The notes beneath the pieces are model-generated. The model did no database searches and was not told the DNA's origin. It was given only the letters and a program-made list of their open reading frames with translations. This document shows, piece by piece, positions 13,654-20,035 of a DNA stretch of 38,879 bases. The position numbers were made by a program, and so were the translations under genes. The DNA is from an uncultured Cytophagaceae bacterium (GTDB taxonomy: Bacteria > Bacteroidota > Bacteroidia > Cytophagales > Spirosomataceae). The stretch lies in NCBI GenBank assembly GCA_903837305.1, contig CAILUB010000002.1:1-38879 (forward strand), in the 5' to 3' direction. Each line of letters starts with the position of its first letter. Within the stretch, counting starts at the first letter, position 1.

Positions 13654-14007
13654 TTATTGAGTAAGTTTTAACTTCTCGTACATTGACTTGTAATAAGCTA
13701 CATCTGTCTTAACGTAAGCGCTCTTTTTCTTTTGCAAGTCGGCAAGCCATTTTTTACCTTTAAGAGTATTTATTCGGTTTTGTATTTCGGGGTTGCTATT
13801 GTGCAAGGAAAAATGACAACCCTGACAAATAGGAATTATGTTCTCCCAACAATAACGTAAGGCTGATGACGTACTTTTGGGGTAGTAGTGATGACCGCAG
13901 GATACTGGCTTTCCGCAAACTAAACATCTGTCATAAGTTGCTCTAACTAATTCTTGTAAAAGCTTATCGCATTTATTGCGAAGTGTTTTGATGTTTGGTT
14001 TTTTCAT
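13654..14007 (-). CDS. ninG: NinG/Rap-like recombination nuclease
   Basis: The 117 residues match the zinc-HNH NinG family: NKCDKLLQELVRATYDRCLVCGKPVSCGHHYYPKSTSSALRYCWENIIPICQGC, with CxxC pairs, the GHHY histidines and the final HFSLHNSN. In phage lambda this protein (Rap) cuts branched recombination intermediates. Together with NinB and the annealing protein it completes a recombination set, though it lies about 8 kb away from them. ATG follows TAAGGAAA. Confidence 0.8.
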   Translation of the reverse strand: MKKPNIKTLRNKCDKLLQELVRATYDRCLVCGKPVSCGHHYYPKSTSSALRYCWENIIPICQGCHFSLHNSNPEIQNRINTLKGKKWLADLQKKKSAYVKTDVAYYKSMYEKLKLTQ

Positions 14008-14010
14008 AAT

Positions 14011-14112
14011 AATTTCCTTACCCCGCCCGAAAGCGGAGCGACTTTTCTAGTTGTTAGCACTTGAAAGTCGAGTATTAAGTTGTATTCACCTTTAGGGCGA
14101 GGTAGGGAAGTT
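14011..14112 (-). other. Rod-like inverted repeat in the ninG leader
   Basis: 14014-14028 pairs with 14095-14109 with a single C/A mismatch and one G-U (about 14 bp), and AA/TT can extend it outward to 14112. Inside, CGACTTT (14039-14045) pairs with AAAGTCG (14064-14070) and AGT with ACT above it. The rod spans the entire gap between the RHH gene and ninG and covers the ninG ribosome-binding site (TAAGGAAA), so it could block or tune ninG translation. Confidence 0.5.
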
Positions 14113-14281
14113 ATTTAGCGTATTTCTCTATAATCAAATTACAAACTATTTTTGCCATTGAAAGTTTTTTGCCAGATTTTATTGATGTTCTTTTAGCTTC
14201 TCTTAAGATATTATAAACATCCTTGGTAATTCCAACCTGCTTTTCCAATTTCAATTCTTCTTTGTCTGAATATAATTGCAT
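14111..14281 (-). CDS. RHH (CopG/Arc-type) repressor, 56 aa
   Basis: The sequence has a ribbon strand (KQVGITK), helix A (DVYNILREAKRTSIKSG), the turn KKLS and helix B (MAKIVCNLIIEKYAK), a textbook ribbon-helix-helix. Such proteins bind repeated short DNA sites as dimers. Three TGAATATA sites at exact 20-bp spacing lie over and just upstream of its start codon, so autorepression is very likely. It is upstream of ninG and int in the leftward direction and is the best candidate for a lysogeny-type switch protein here, since no CI-like repressor is seen. Confidence 0.7.
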   Translation of the reverse strand: MQLYSDKEELKLEKQVGITKDVYNILREAKRTSIKSGKKLSMAKIVCNLIIEKYAK

Positions 14282-14314
14282 ATACGTGAATATATCTTGC
14301 TATATCTGAATATA
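14267..14314. promoter_or_regulatory. Three 8-bp operators at 20-bp period
   Basis: TGAATATA occurs at 14267-14274, 14287-14294 and 14307-14314. The 20-bp step is close to two helical turns, so bound dimers would line up on one DNA face. The first copy is inside codons 3-5 of the RHH gene, the others directly upstream. No other array of this octamer was noticed in the window. Confidence 0.65.
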
Positions 14315-14478
14315 GAGGGCTCTTCCAGCTCTTCCCTCTGGAATGTAAGGTCCAACCCCTAAAATCTCGTTTAGGGTCATAGTTGTCCACGTTCCGTCGG
14401 TTTTCGCAGTTTTCGCCCTATAAAGACTATTATTGCTAATAATCTCTAAGGAGAGCCAAATAAATTTGGCGATTTTTG
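14315..14478. other. Gene-free gap with tandem hairpins
   Basis: A weak ORF crosses this gap but has no support. Hairpins are CCCTAAA/TTTAGGG (14357-14376), ATTATT/AATAAT (14429-14443) and GCCAAA/TTTGGC over a TAAA loop (14455-14470), directly after the stop of the zinc-ribbon membrane gene. AGAGGG/CCCTCT lies near 14315-14336. They may be 3'-end structures of the leftward transcript and the leader of the RHH gene. Confidence 0.4.
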
Positions 14479-14673
14479 TTATTTTGTGATCGGGACCAAG
14501 TAATTCCAACCGCATACAGGACAGGTTGTTTTTCTGCCTGTGGCCATGTAAAGCAAATAAAAAACCCCTGGAATAACAAAAAACAGGAGTAAGAATAATA
14601 GCAGGATACAAGATCCTCGGTTTTGAATTTTTGGTCTGCCTTCGTATTGGCAGTTTGGACATTTTATAGTCAT
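14479..14673 (-). CDS. Zinc-ribbon protein with one membrane helix (64 aa)
   Basis: CPNC at residues 5-8 and CPVC at 52-55 bracket a long hydrophobic segment (ILLLFLLLFFVIPGVFYLLYMA), so the two halves of one zinc site probably meet at the membrane face, as in LITAF-like or zinc-ribbon membrane proteins. It is the first gene after the promoter at 14866 and a structured leader of about 185 nt. Being expressed from its own controlled promoter next to a methyltransferase, it could act in superinfection exclusion, but that is only a guess. Confidence 0.65.
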   Translation of the reverse strand: MTIKCPNCQYEGRPKIQNRGSCILLLFLLLFFVIPGVFYLLYMATGRKTTCPVCGWNYLVPITK

Positions 14674-14859
14674 ACAAAGAAAGTCTTATCAACAAGGCGG
14701 GTAAACGTAGGAAACCGCCTCATTAACAAGACTATCTTTGCCTACGTTTGTTTATTTTATTTACTTGTTGATTAAGGGCAGATACTAGTTATCTACCCAT
14801 TATTCCCCAGCAAGGAGGTTACCGGGAAATCCCCATGATTAATGAAATTTGCACTTCAC
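14674..14859 (-). promoter_or_regulatory. Structured 5' leader with competing helices
   Basis: In the leftward transcript GTCTT...AGGCGG pairs with CCGCCT...AAGAC just upstream of the ATG. An alternative pairs ATCAACAAG (near 14770) with CTTGTTGAT near 14675, and AAACGTAGG (near 14750) with CCTACGTTT (near 14705), so the two folds exclude each other. Nearer the 5' end GGGTAGATA pairs with TATCTGCCC over ACTAG. This is the pattern of an attenuator, riboswitch or RNA thermometer. No known class is recognised. Confidence 0.45.
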
Positions 14860-14865
14860 AAGTTC

Positions 14866-14893
14866 ATAATAGCAAAATGACAGAATCCGTCAA
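14866..14893 (-). promoter_or_regulatory. Sigma-70-type promoter for the zinc-ribbon membrane gene
   Basis: TTGACG (14888-14893), a 16-nt spacer ending TTTTGC and TATTAT (14866-14871) are present on the minus strand. It is the third copy of the promoter type found at 8465 and 11757. The DnaA-box-like site at 14893-14901 overlaps the -35 by one base. Confidence 0.65.
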
Positions 14894-14901
14894 GTGGATA
14901 A
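14893..14901 (-). promoter_or_regulatory. DnaA-box-like site TTATCCACT overlapping a -35 element
   Basis: This minus-strand nonamer has one mismatch to the DnaA consensus. It is part of the 13-mer CAAGTGGATAACT (14891-14903) that recurs exactly at 230-242. A protein bound here would cover the promoter at 14866-14893 and might also affect the divergent methyltransferase gene. Confidence 0.45.
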
Positions 14902-14956
14902 CTTCGGGATTTTTATTTGAAAATTTGGTATAAAAATAGTAGCTAAGGGGGTTAAA

Positions 14957-16399
14957 ATGGATAACACGTTATATTACGGTGATAATCTTAATATTCTTCG
15001 ACACAAAGTAAAAGACGAATCTATTGATCTGATTTATCTTGATCCCCCATTTAATAGCAAAACCGATTATAACATCCTTTTTAAAGAACCAACCGGCGAG
15101 CTTTCTAAATCTCAAATAATGGCCTTTGAAGATACCTGGCATTGGAGCGAGGAATCAGAAAAAGCCTTTGAAGAAATATTAATGAGCCATTCAGAAGTTG
15201 CCGAAATGATGAGAGCATTTAGGGAATTTTTAAAAGACAACGATGTTATGGCTTATTTGACTATGATGTGTGTTAGGCTGCTTGAGTTGCAAAGAGTGTT
15301 AAAAACAACCGGTTCAATCTATTTGCATTGCGACCCTACAGCCAGCCATTATTTAAAAATTCTAATGGATGCCATTTTCGGAAAGAAGAATTTTAAGAAT
15401 GAAATAATTTGGCATTATCGTAAGTGGCCATCGGGTAAAAGACAGTTTCAGCGGAATCATGACATTGTTTTATTTTATGCTAAAAGTGATTCGGCTGATC
15501 GAATTTTTAAACAAATTGATTTTATGGAAAGAACTGAATCAACTTTAAAGAGATTTGGAAAATCAAAGATCGTATCCGGACATGATGAAAACGGAAATAG
15601 ACTTCCCTCACAAGTGGAGGATGTAGAATCGTTGGGAGTACCGAGGGATGATGTTTGGGACATTGGCAGAGTACCGCCCATAAAGCAGTTATTTCCGACT
15701 CAAAAACCGCAACAATTATTATCGAGAATAATTAGAGCAAGCAGTAATGAAGGCGATGTTATTCTTGACCCATTTTGCGGTTGTGGAACAACCATTGTTG
15801 AAGCGCAAAACCTAAAAAGAATTTGGCAGGGAATAGATATAACATTCCTTTCGATAAGTTTAATTAAAAAACGGTTAAAAGATATTTATAATGTAACCGC
15901 TCCGAAAGATTATCAAATATTTGGTGAGCCTACTGACCTACCTGGCGCTTTAGCCTTAAAGGATATTAACAAACATCAATTCCAATGGTGGGCTGTGTCT
16001 TTAGTAGATGGGATACCATACAAAGGCGGTAAAAAAGGTGCAGATACTGGGATTGACGGATATATTTACTTTGCGGACGAAGAAAAATACAAGAAAGCAA
16101 TTATTTCTGTCAAAAGCGGTCATGTTGGAGTTAAAGATATTAGAGAGTTGAATGATGTTGTCGATAGGGAAAAAGCGGAAATAGGGGTATTTATAACCCT
16201 TGAATCGTCAACAGAGCCAATGAGAAAAGAAGCCATTGGCAAAGGATTTTATTATTCGACAAAATTAAACAAGAATTTTCCTAAAATTCAAATATTAACA
16301 ATAGAAGAATTGTTTGATAACAGGAGACCGAACATTCCGCAAGTTGTTTCAATGTATAAGAAAGCGGAAAAATCGGTAGATCAAGGGATGTTAATTTAA
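14957..16399 (+). CDS. Beta-class DNA methyltransferase fused to a Mrr-like nuclease domain
   Basis: Motif IV DPPF is at residues 29-32 and motif I DPFCGCGTT near 271. This order marks a beta-class adenine-N6 or cytosine-N4 methyltransferase, with the target-recognition part between. Residues about 345-445 form a second domain (WWAVSLVDG, GADTGIDGYIYF, KKAIISVKSGHVGVKDI, IGVFITLE) with the D...xVKxG core of Mrr-type PD-(D/E)XK nucleases. The product may methylate phage DNA against host restriction, or modify and cut on one chain. It is one of few plus-strand genes. ATG follows AAGGGGG. A weak TATAAA lies about 25 nt upstream of the ATG. Confidence 0.8.
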   Translation: MDNTLYYGDNLNILRHKVKDESIDLIYLDPPFNSKTDYNILFKEPTGELSKSQIMAFEDTWHWSEESEKAFEEILMSHSEVAEMMRAFREFLKDNDVMAYLTMMCVRLLELQRVLKTTGSIYLHCDPTASHYLKILMDAIFGKKNFKNEIIWHYRKWPSGKRQFQRNHDIVLFYAKSDSADRIFKQIDFMERTESTLKRFGKSKIVSGHDENGNRLPSQVEDVESLGVPRDDVWDIGRVPPIKQLFPTQKPQQLLSRIIRASSNEGDVILDPFCGCGTTIVEAQNLKRIWQGIDITFLSISLIKKRLKDIYNVTAPKDYQIFGEPTDLPGALALKDINKHQFQWWAVSLVDGIPYKGGKKGADTGIDGYIYFADEEKYKKAIISVKSGHVGVKDIRELNDVVDREKAEIGVFITLESSTEPMRKEAIGKGFYYSTKLNKNFPKIQILTIEELFDNRRPNIPQVVSMYKKAEKSVDQGMLI

Positions 16400-16400
16400 A

Positions 16401-16528
16401 ATCGCCACAAGTGCGGAGCAATAAACTTAAAGAATAATAGAATAGTGCCTATTGCCGTAAGCGTGGCGATAAACGTATCAATTACCACGTGCGAAACGTG
16501 GCAGACGAAAGAATAGAAATCTTTCATA
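16401..16528. other. Convergent gap with nested hairpins
   Basis: ATCGCCAC (16401-16408) pairs with 16463-16470. Inside it GCG pairs with CGT near 16413/16456 and GCAATA (16418-16423) with TATTGC (16450-16455), about 17 bp in all. CCACGT/ACGTGG closes a GCGAA loop at 16485-16501. GAAAGA/TCTTTC follows at about 16507-16525. The gap lies between the methyltransferase stop and the stop of the holin-like gene, so the stems probably end or protect both transcripts. Confidence 0.5.
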
Positions 16529-16693
16529 TTATTGTTTCGGCAATTCTTTTTGCCTTGTAAAATAATAAGTAAATGCCATTCCAGCGAGCATTACAAAATC
16601 TTTAGCATCGACTTTTCCTGTAAATGTTAAAGCAACTAAGGCGATAGCCATCAAGATAAAAACGATTTTGCTCGCGCTTGATAGGATGTTCAT
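16529..16693 (-). CDS. Holin-like small membrane protein (54 aa)
   Basis: Two hydrophobic stretches (IVFILMAIALVALTFTG and DFVMLAGMAFTYYF) are joined by a short charged turn (KVDAK) and followed by a basic/polar tail (TRQKELPKQ), the usual plan of small two-helix phage holins. Its ATG overlaps the end of the M23 endolysin gene by 2 nt, so the pair forms a lysis cassette in which the holin opens the membrane for the enzyme. Sequence alone cannot prove holin function. Confidence 0.6.
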   Translation of the reverse strand: MNILSSASKIVFILMAIALVALTFTGKVDAKDFVMLAGMAFTYYFTRQKELPKQ

Positions 16694-16694
16694 A

Positions 16695-17492
16695 TTAGTT
16701 ATTGTTAGTTAATATTATTATCTGTCCCATTTCTGGCAGTTGGGTGACTTCCTGAATATCGGATGTCCAAATGCCCATATCAAGCCCGGCTCGATATGTA
16801 TCAAAATTTATCAATAGGCAGGCTTTGCCTTTGGGATCAAGGGCGTAAACGTCTTTTTCCCCTTTCTTTTTTATTAATTTCATACGTTGATTGATTAAAA
16901 GTTGTTTGTTATAAATAGGTTTGGTGATAAAAAAGTCTGTCAGATCGACATATCCCCTTGAATTAGCATCTCCACAAGCCCAGCTCGCCACTCCGTTCTT
17001 GATTAATAACGGCCTTCCTCCAAAATGCGTATGCGGGCCGGTTGACATTCCTGTGCTTCCCATTTTAGCCAATACATCGCCGCGCTTGTACCACTTGTTA
17101 GCTGTGGCTATTATCTTTGTAGCATGTGCCAAAACAAATTCCATTTTAATCGTATCTCCATTTATTGTCTTGGTTTCTGTTTCAAAAAAGAGAAAATTGC
17201 CATATCCTCCGGCCTCATAACCGACATAAGTAATCCAGCCTTTTTCCAATGGCATAACAAGGTCTGATTCTAATGGTCCGGCAAAGTCATGTCCGTTATG
17301 TACTCTCGGCTTTCCGTCCAGGTATCCATAAACTCCTGTTTTCGCGTAGGGTGTCAATCCGAATTCCTGGGAATATTCAAAACCCCCGCCAATGATGTTT
17401 GAAAACTCATCTGTCCGGCCATTCCAAATAACACCGTTCTTTGCTATCGGGAGAGTAAGGGGGAATAGATCCCTGAAATAACTAACGTCCAT
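16695..17492 (-). CDS. M23-family peptidase, probable endolysin
   Basis: The 265-residue protein has the LytM/M23 zinc site: HNGHD (His65 and Asp69), LAHATK (His123) and HTH (154-156), with the usual GGYGNF between. The family cuts peptide bridges in peptidoglycan. There is no signal peptide, so export needs the adjacent holin-like protein. The C-terminal ~65 residues (MKLIKKKGEKDVYALDPKGK...) may bind the wall. Structural context (downstream of tail genes) would also allow a tail-associated peptidase, but holin adjacency favours lysis. It overlaps the MazG-like gene by 11 nt. Confidence 0.8.
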   Translation of the reverse strand: MDVSYFRDLFPLTLPIAKNGVIWNGRTDEFSNIIGGGFEYSQEFGLTPYAKTGVYGYLDGKPRVHNGHDFAGPLESDLVMPLEKGWITYVGYEAGGYGNFLFFETETKTINGDTIKMEFVLAHATKIIATANKWYKRGDVLAKMGSTGMSTGPHTHFGGRPLLIKNGVASWACGDANSRGYVDLTDFFITKPIYNKQLLINQRMKLIKKKGEKDVYALDPKGKACLLINFDTYRAGLDMGIWTSDIQEVTQLPEMGQIIILTNNN

Positions 17493-17727
17493 ATTTTTTT
17501 CTTAATTTTGTAGATTGATAAATTACCTGGTCAGTTGCTTCATTCATTACTTCTTCGTCTAATTCATCTTGTGATAATTCCCAAATATTACCTCCGTGTT
17601 CGATAGCTCCTTGGGCGTATTTTTCAAAAGCTCTTTGACAAAAGAATTTCAGTGTTCCGTTAATATCGGATAACTGCTCGTCTGTTAATTTATCTTCAAA
17701 TTTTGATGTATCAATTTTTATTATCAT
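17482..17727 (-). CDS. MazG-like/phosphoribosyl-ATP pyrophosphohydrolase-like small protein
   Basis: Residues 30-75 (CQRAFEKYAQGAIEHGGNIWELSQDELDEEVMNEATDQVIYQSTKL) resemble the helical core of MazG-like nucleotide pyrophosphohydrolases, with the HGG.lw motif and the acidic DELDEE...EATDQ helix that holds metal in the family. At 81 residues it is short and the full catalytic set is not certain. It overlaps the ribonucleotide-reductase-like ORF by 17 nt, so both may deal with nucleotide pools during infection. Confidence 0.5.
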   Translation of the reverse strand: MIIKIDTSKFEDKLTDEQLSDINGTLKFFCQRAFEKYAQGAIEHGGNIWELSQDELDEEVMNEATDQVIYQSTKLRKKYGR

Positions 17728-17863
17728 TTGGTTTATAAATAAAGTTTAATCTGTCTGCTATTTCCTGTCGTTTAGCATCATTCATTTGCTTTATTGGGCG
17801 ATAGTAGCCACAGCAACGTGTATAAACCTCACAAGACTGTCGTTTTAACGTGTTTGGTGTCAT
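17711..17863 (-). CDS. Stand-alone glycyl-radical C-terminus of an anaerobic ribonucleotide reductase (50 aa)
   Basis: The ORF reads CEVYTRCCGYYRPIKQMNDA at residues 11-30. This is the C-terminal signature of class III ribonucleotide reductase (NrdD), in which the Gly of R..GY (here Gly19) carries the radical and the rest normally continues as WN.GK..EF..R; here the matching part is QMNDAKRQEIADRLNF. No catalytic NrdD body or NrdG activase is encoded nearby. It could be a spare part for host NrdD, comparable in idea to YfiD for pyruvate formate-lyase, or a decoy. The overlap with the MazG-like gene supports translation. Confidence 0.6.
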   Translation of the reverse strand: MTPNTLKRQSCEVYTRCCGYYRPIKQMNDAKRQEIADRLNFIYKPNDNKN

Positions 17864-17889
17864 AGTTTTATATTAATGAATAATATTTG

Positions 17890-17931
17890 CCTGACACCAA
17901 GCGGTGTTAGGGTATAAGACGTTTGTCTTAT
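17890..17931. other. Two tandem hairpins between small genes
   Basis: CCTGACACC (17890-17898) pairs with GGTGTTAGG (17903-17911) over AAGC with one G-U. ATAAGAC (17914-17920) pairs perfectly with GTCTTAT (17925-17931) over GTTT and includes the stop codon of the 48-residue ORF. They fill the gap before the NrdD-like ORF and may control the amount of transcript or translation passing on. Confidence 0.5.
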
Positions 17932-18074
17932 TTCTTTATATGTTTCTTTATAATTTCAATAATGCTTCTAACTATACTGGCTCTTAATCCGTAAATTTCA
18001 GGGTACAAATCAAGGAGTTTTTGGCTCGGCATTTCCTTATCTCTGATTTCTTTGATTAAGGCGTTTAAATTCAT
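17928..18074 (-). CDS. Small hypothetical protein (48 aa)
   Basis: The basic helical ORF (LIKEIRDKEMPSQKLLDLYPEIYGLRASIVRSIIEIIKKHIKK) has its ATG 3 nt after the metallophosphoesterase stop at 18078. The C-terminal half could be a DNA-binding or amphipathic helix. No family is recognised. The close packing supports it. Confidence 0.5.
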   Translation of the reverse strand: MNLNALIKEIRDKEMPSQKLLDLYPEIYGLRASIVRSIIEIIKKHIKK

Positions 18075-18077
18075 AGC

Positions 18078-18902
18078 TTATCTATTAATAATTTCTACGG
18101 CTTTTTCTTTTGAAAAAAATGTTGTGGTCGGACTTCCTATTCTGGCTGGTTCGCACATTAACCTTTCAGCGTATTCGGGATAATCAAGGTAAGCTCCACA
18201 ATCTACAACGTGCTGTTCAACTTCAGTTAAGGTGCATCTTTGTATATTAGGAATTAAAGCAAGAGGTTCTAAATATCCTATTAGGTGATTATGATTGCCA
18301 AAATAGCAATCGCAACCTCTGACTATGTTTCTCATCTTGTCTGTGCGGTTTAACTTGCCCCCATTAGTGCCTCCGCCTCCTGTGGTGTGCTGAATATAAC
18401 AAGAATAGGTTTGTCCTGTCCTATGGGGCAAATCTCGCCATTTTATAGGTGTTCCGTGCTTAGGTGGTCTGCCTACTTTTAAAAAAAGAAGACAACTAAC
18501 TCCGCAATAAACTATTTTTCTTTTCTCCGTGCTTAATCTTTGACAAAAACTATTAAGAAGTGAGTAATTAGCAAAGTCTATAACTCGGTGTTCGTGGTTT
18601 CCGTCTGTGACTCCTATGATCTTATCGGCAACTGGTTTGAATAACTCTACTGCGTAATCTTCTTCTTCGCTTTTAATTCTTGTGTTTTTAGAAAAAGGTG
18701 TTGTTTTACTTATTCTGGTTGATACGTTTAAAATATCACCATTTAAAAACAGCCTTGCATTTTCGTTTTGTTCAATTCTTTTTATTTTTTCTTTTAGTTT
18801 TTTTTCAGCTCTGGCGGTGAATGCTTCATCTCCTATGTGAATATCGCCTATAACGTGTAATTCTGCTATTTCATCAGGGATAATCTCCGTAATGATTTGC
18901 AT
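18078..18902 (-). CDS. Calcineurin-like metallophosphoesterase
   Basis: The 274 residues carry the two-metal site of the superfamily: GDIH (Asp20, His22), NGD (Asp56), GNHEH (101-105), and GNHNH (202-206), with QHTTGGG near 171 in the region where family members place another metal His. Members cut phosphomonoesters or diesters, including DNA ends and cyclic or dinucleotide signals. The partner is unknown. Its place between tail-fibre and lysis genes is unusual for a DNA-repair enzyme, and a role against nucleotide-based defence signalling is possible but unproven. The ATG is 2 nt from the upstream stop. Confidence 0.75.
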   Translation of the reverse strand: MQIITEIIPDEIAELHVIGDIHIGDEAFTARAEKKLKEKIKRIEQNENARLFLNGDILNVSTRISKTTPFSKNTRIKSEEEDYAVELFKPVADKIIGVTDGNHEHRVIDFANYSLLNSFCQRLSTEKRKIVYCGVSCLLFLKVGRPPKHGTPIKWRDLPHRTGQTYSCYIQHTTGGGGTNGGKLNRTDKMRNIVRGCDCYFGNHNHLIGYLEPLALIPNIQRCTLTEVEQHVVDCGAYLDYPEYAERLMCEPARIGSPTTTFFSKEKAVEIINR

Positions 18903-18903
18903 A

Positions 18904-19191
18904 TTATTTTTTTAAAGTTGTTTTTATCCAAGCAAGGTCTGTTTGAATTTGAGCAAGCTGCGCTTCTATCTTTGCGTTAATTATTTGATAATCATCAACC
19001 TTATTTTCCATTATACCTATTCGGTAAAAAGCATAACTGAATACGGCCATAATAATAGCCATTAATAAACCTATTATCCAAATAAATTGGGTGTTTTTAT
19101 CGCAAGCATCAATTTTGTCGGCTAGACATTTTTCTTTGTCATCGCAATCTTTTTTGGTGACTAAGTTTTCTTCACTTGTAATTGTGACCAT
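18904..19191 (-). CDS. Membrane protein with C-terminal coiled coil (95 aa)
   Basis: A charged N-terminus with several Cys (KKDCDDKEKCLADKIDACDKN) precedes one membrane helix (FIWIIGLLMAIIMAVFSYAFY, about 36-56) and a coiled coil (MENKVDDYQIINAKIEAQLAQIQTDLAWIKTTL). This resembles XhlA-type proteins, which pair with holins or sit at the membrane during lysis, though there the coil precedes the membrane helix. It lies between fibre genes and the lysis group. A lysis helper is likely but not certain. Confidence 0.5.
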   Translation of the reverse strand: MVTITSEENLVTKKDCDDKEKCLADKIDACDKNTQFIWIIGLLMAIIMAVFSYAFYRIGIMENKVDDYQIINAKIEAQLAQIQTDLAWIKTTLKK

Positions 19192-19208
19192 ATTTTTATT
19201 TTTATAGA

Positions 19209-20018
19209 TTAGTCGGCATTTACGACATAATCTTTTGCAAAATACCTATCAAAATAGATTCTAAAATTTTGAATGACGCCGTATCTATTGCTGTATGAGG
19301 ATAGATAATATAACTGGATTAAGTCATTTTTAGCGACCGTGATATCTTCAGAATAATTTATATATGTTTCTGTTGTATTTGTCCTTTCTGTACCGACTGC
19401 TGTTCCATTAACATAAATTATCGCTTTGCCATAGCCACTTGCATTTCCATTCCAATTCGCCTTTAAATCAAACTTAACCCTCACTGTACCAGCAAATCTA
19501 ATTTTAATTTCCTTGCCTAGTACATAAGAGGTATTATTGGTTGATCTCTCTGTATCCGCGCTTGCCTGTAAATTATCTGAGGCAACAACCATTATTTCGC
19601 GCTGGGTTGTTTTGTCTATTAATAATTCTGTTGCCGATATAGCAACACCAACCTTAATGACATACGTTCCTGGTGTAGTTCCTATCGTTCCGTCATCTTG
19701 GACATAGTATTTTTTTCCGACATCAAGACTTGATAGTCCTCTAACAGTTCCGGATAACTGAACGGCCATGGCAGCGTTTGCGCTTCCAGCTTCAAGAGCA
19801 AAGCCGTCAAAGTTTAACCTGGTCGTATCGTTTGCGTCGCAATATTTCCATTGATTAGCTGTATCGTCTAAAAATACCGGTCTAAGAGCTGTTATGGTTT
19901 CGGCTGCTTGAATGTCATCACGAAAACCGCCCGCGTCGTTGACGTTTTGAGATATTTGGTTTAGATCCGTGGCGTTGACTTTCTCGCCAGCCGCGTAATT
20001 GTCTTTAGCTTCTGCCAT
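19209..20018 (-). CDS. Tail tip/fibre protein with beta-rich C-terminus
   Basis: The start at 20018 (MAEAKDNYAAGEKVNATDLNQ) avoids the upstream gene and gives 269 residues. The N-terminal part, up to KKYYVQDDGTIGTTPGTYVIKVGVAISATELLI, matches the repeated beta unit of phage fibre and decoration proteins. The C-terminal part (KIRFAGTVRVKFDLKANWNGNASGYGKAIIYVNG) looks like a beta-sandwich binding domain. It probably forms the outermost receptor-binding part together with the two upstream products. Confidence 0.6.
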   Translation of the reverse strand: MAEAKDNYAAGEKVNATDLNQISQNVNDAGGFRDDIQAAETITALRPVFLDDTANQWKYCDANDTTRLNFDGFALEAGSANAAMAVQLSGTVRGLSSLDVGKKYYVQDDGTIGTTPGTYVIKVGVAISATELLIDKTTQREIMVVASDNLQASADTERSTNNTSYVLGKEIKIRFAGTVRVKFDLKANWNGNASGYGKAIIYVNGTAVGTERTNTTETYINYSEDITVAKNDLIQLYYLSSYSNRYGVIQNFRIYFDRYFAKDYVVNAD

Positions 20019-20035
20019 ATAATAAAATTTAATAA

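Noticed and set aside
13621..13671. 16-residue plus-strand ORF near ninG
   Set aside because: It is too short, lacks a ribosome-binding site and overlaps the ninG 3' end.
14300..14695. 131-residue ORF on the minus strand
   Set aside because: It overlaps the well-supported zinc-ribbon membrane gene in another frame, has biased shadow-like composition and crosses several hairpins.
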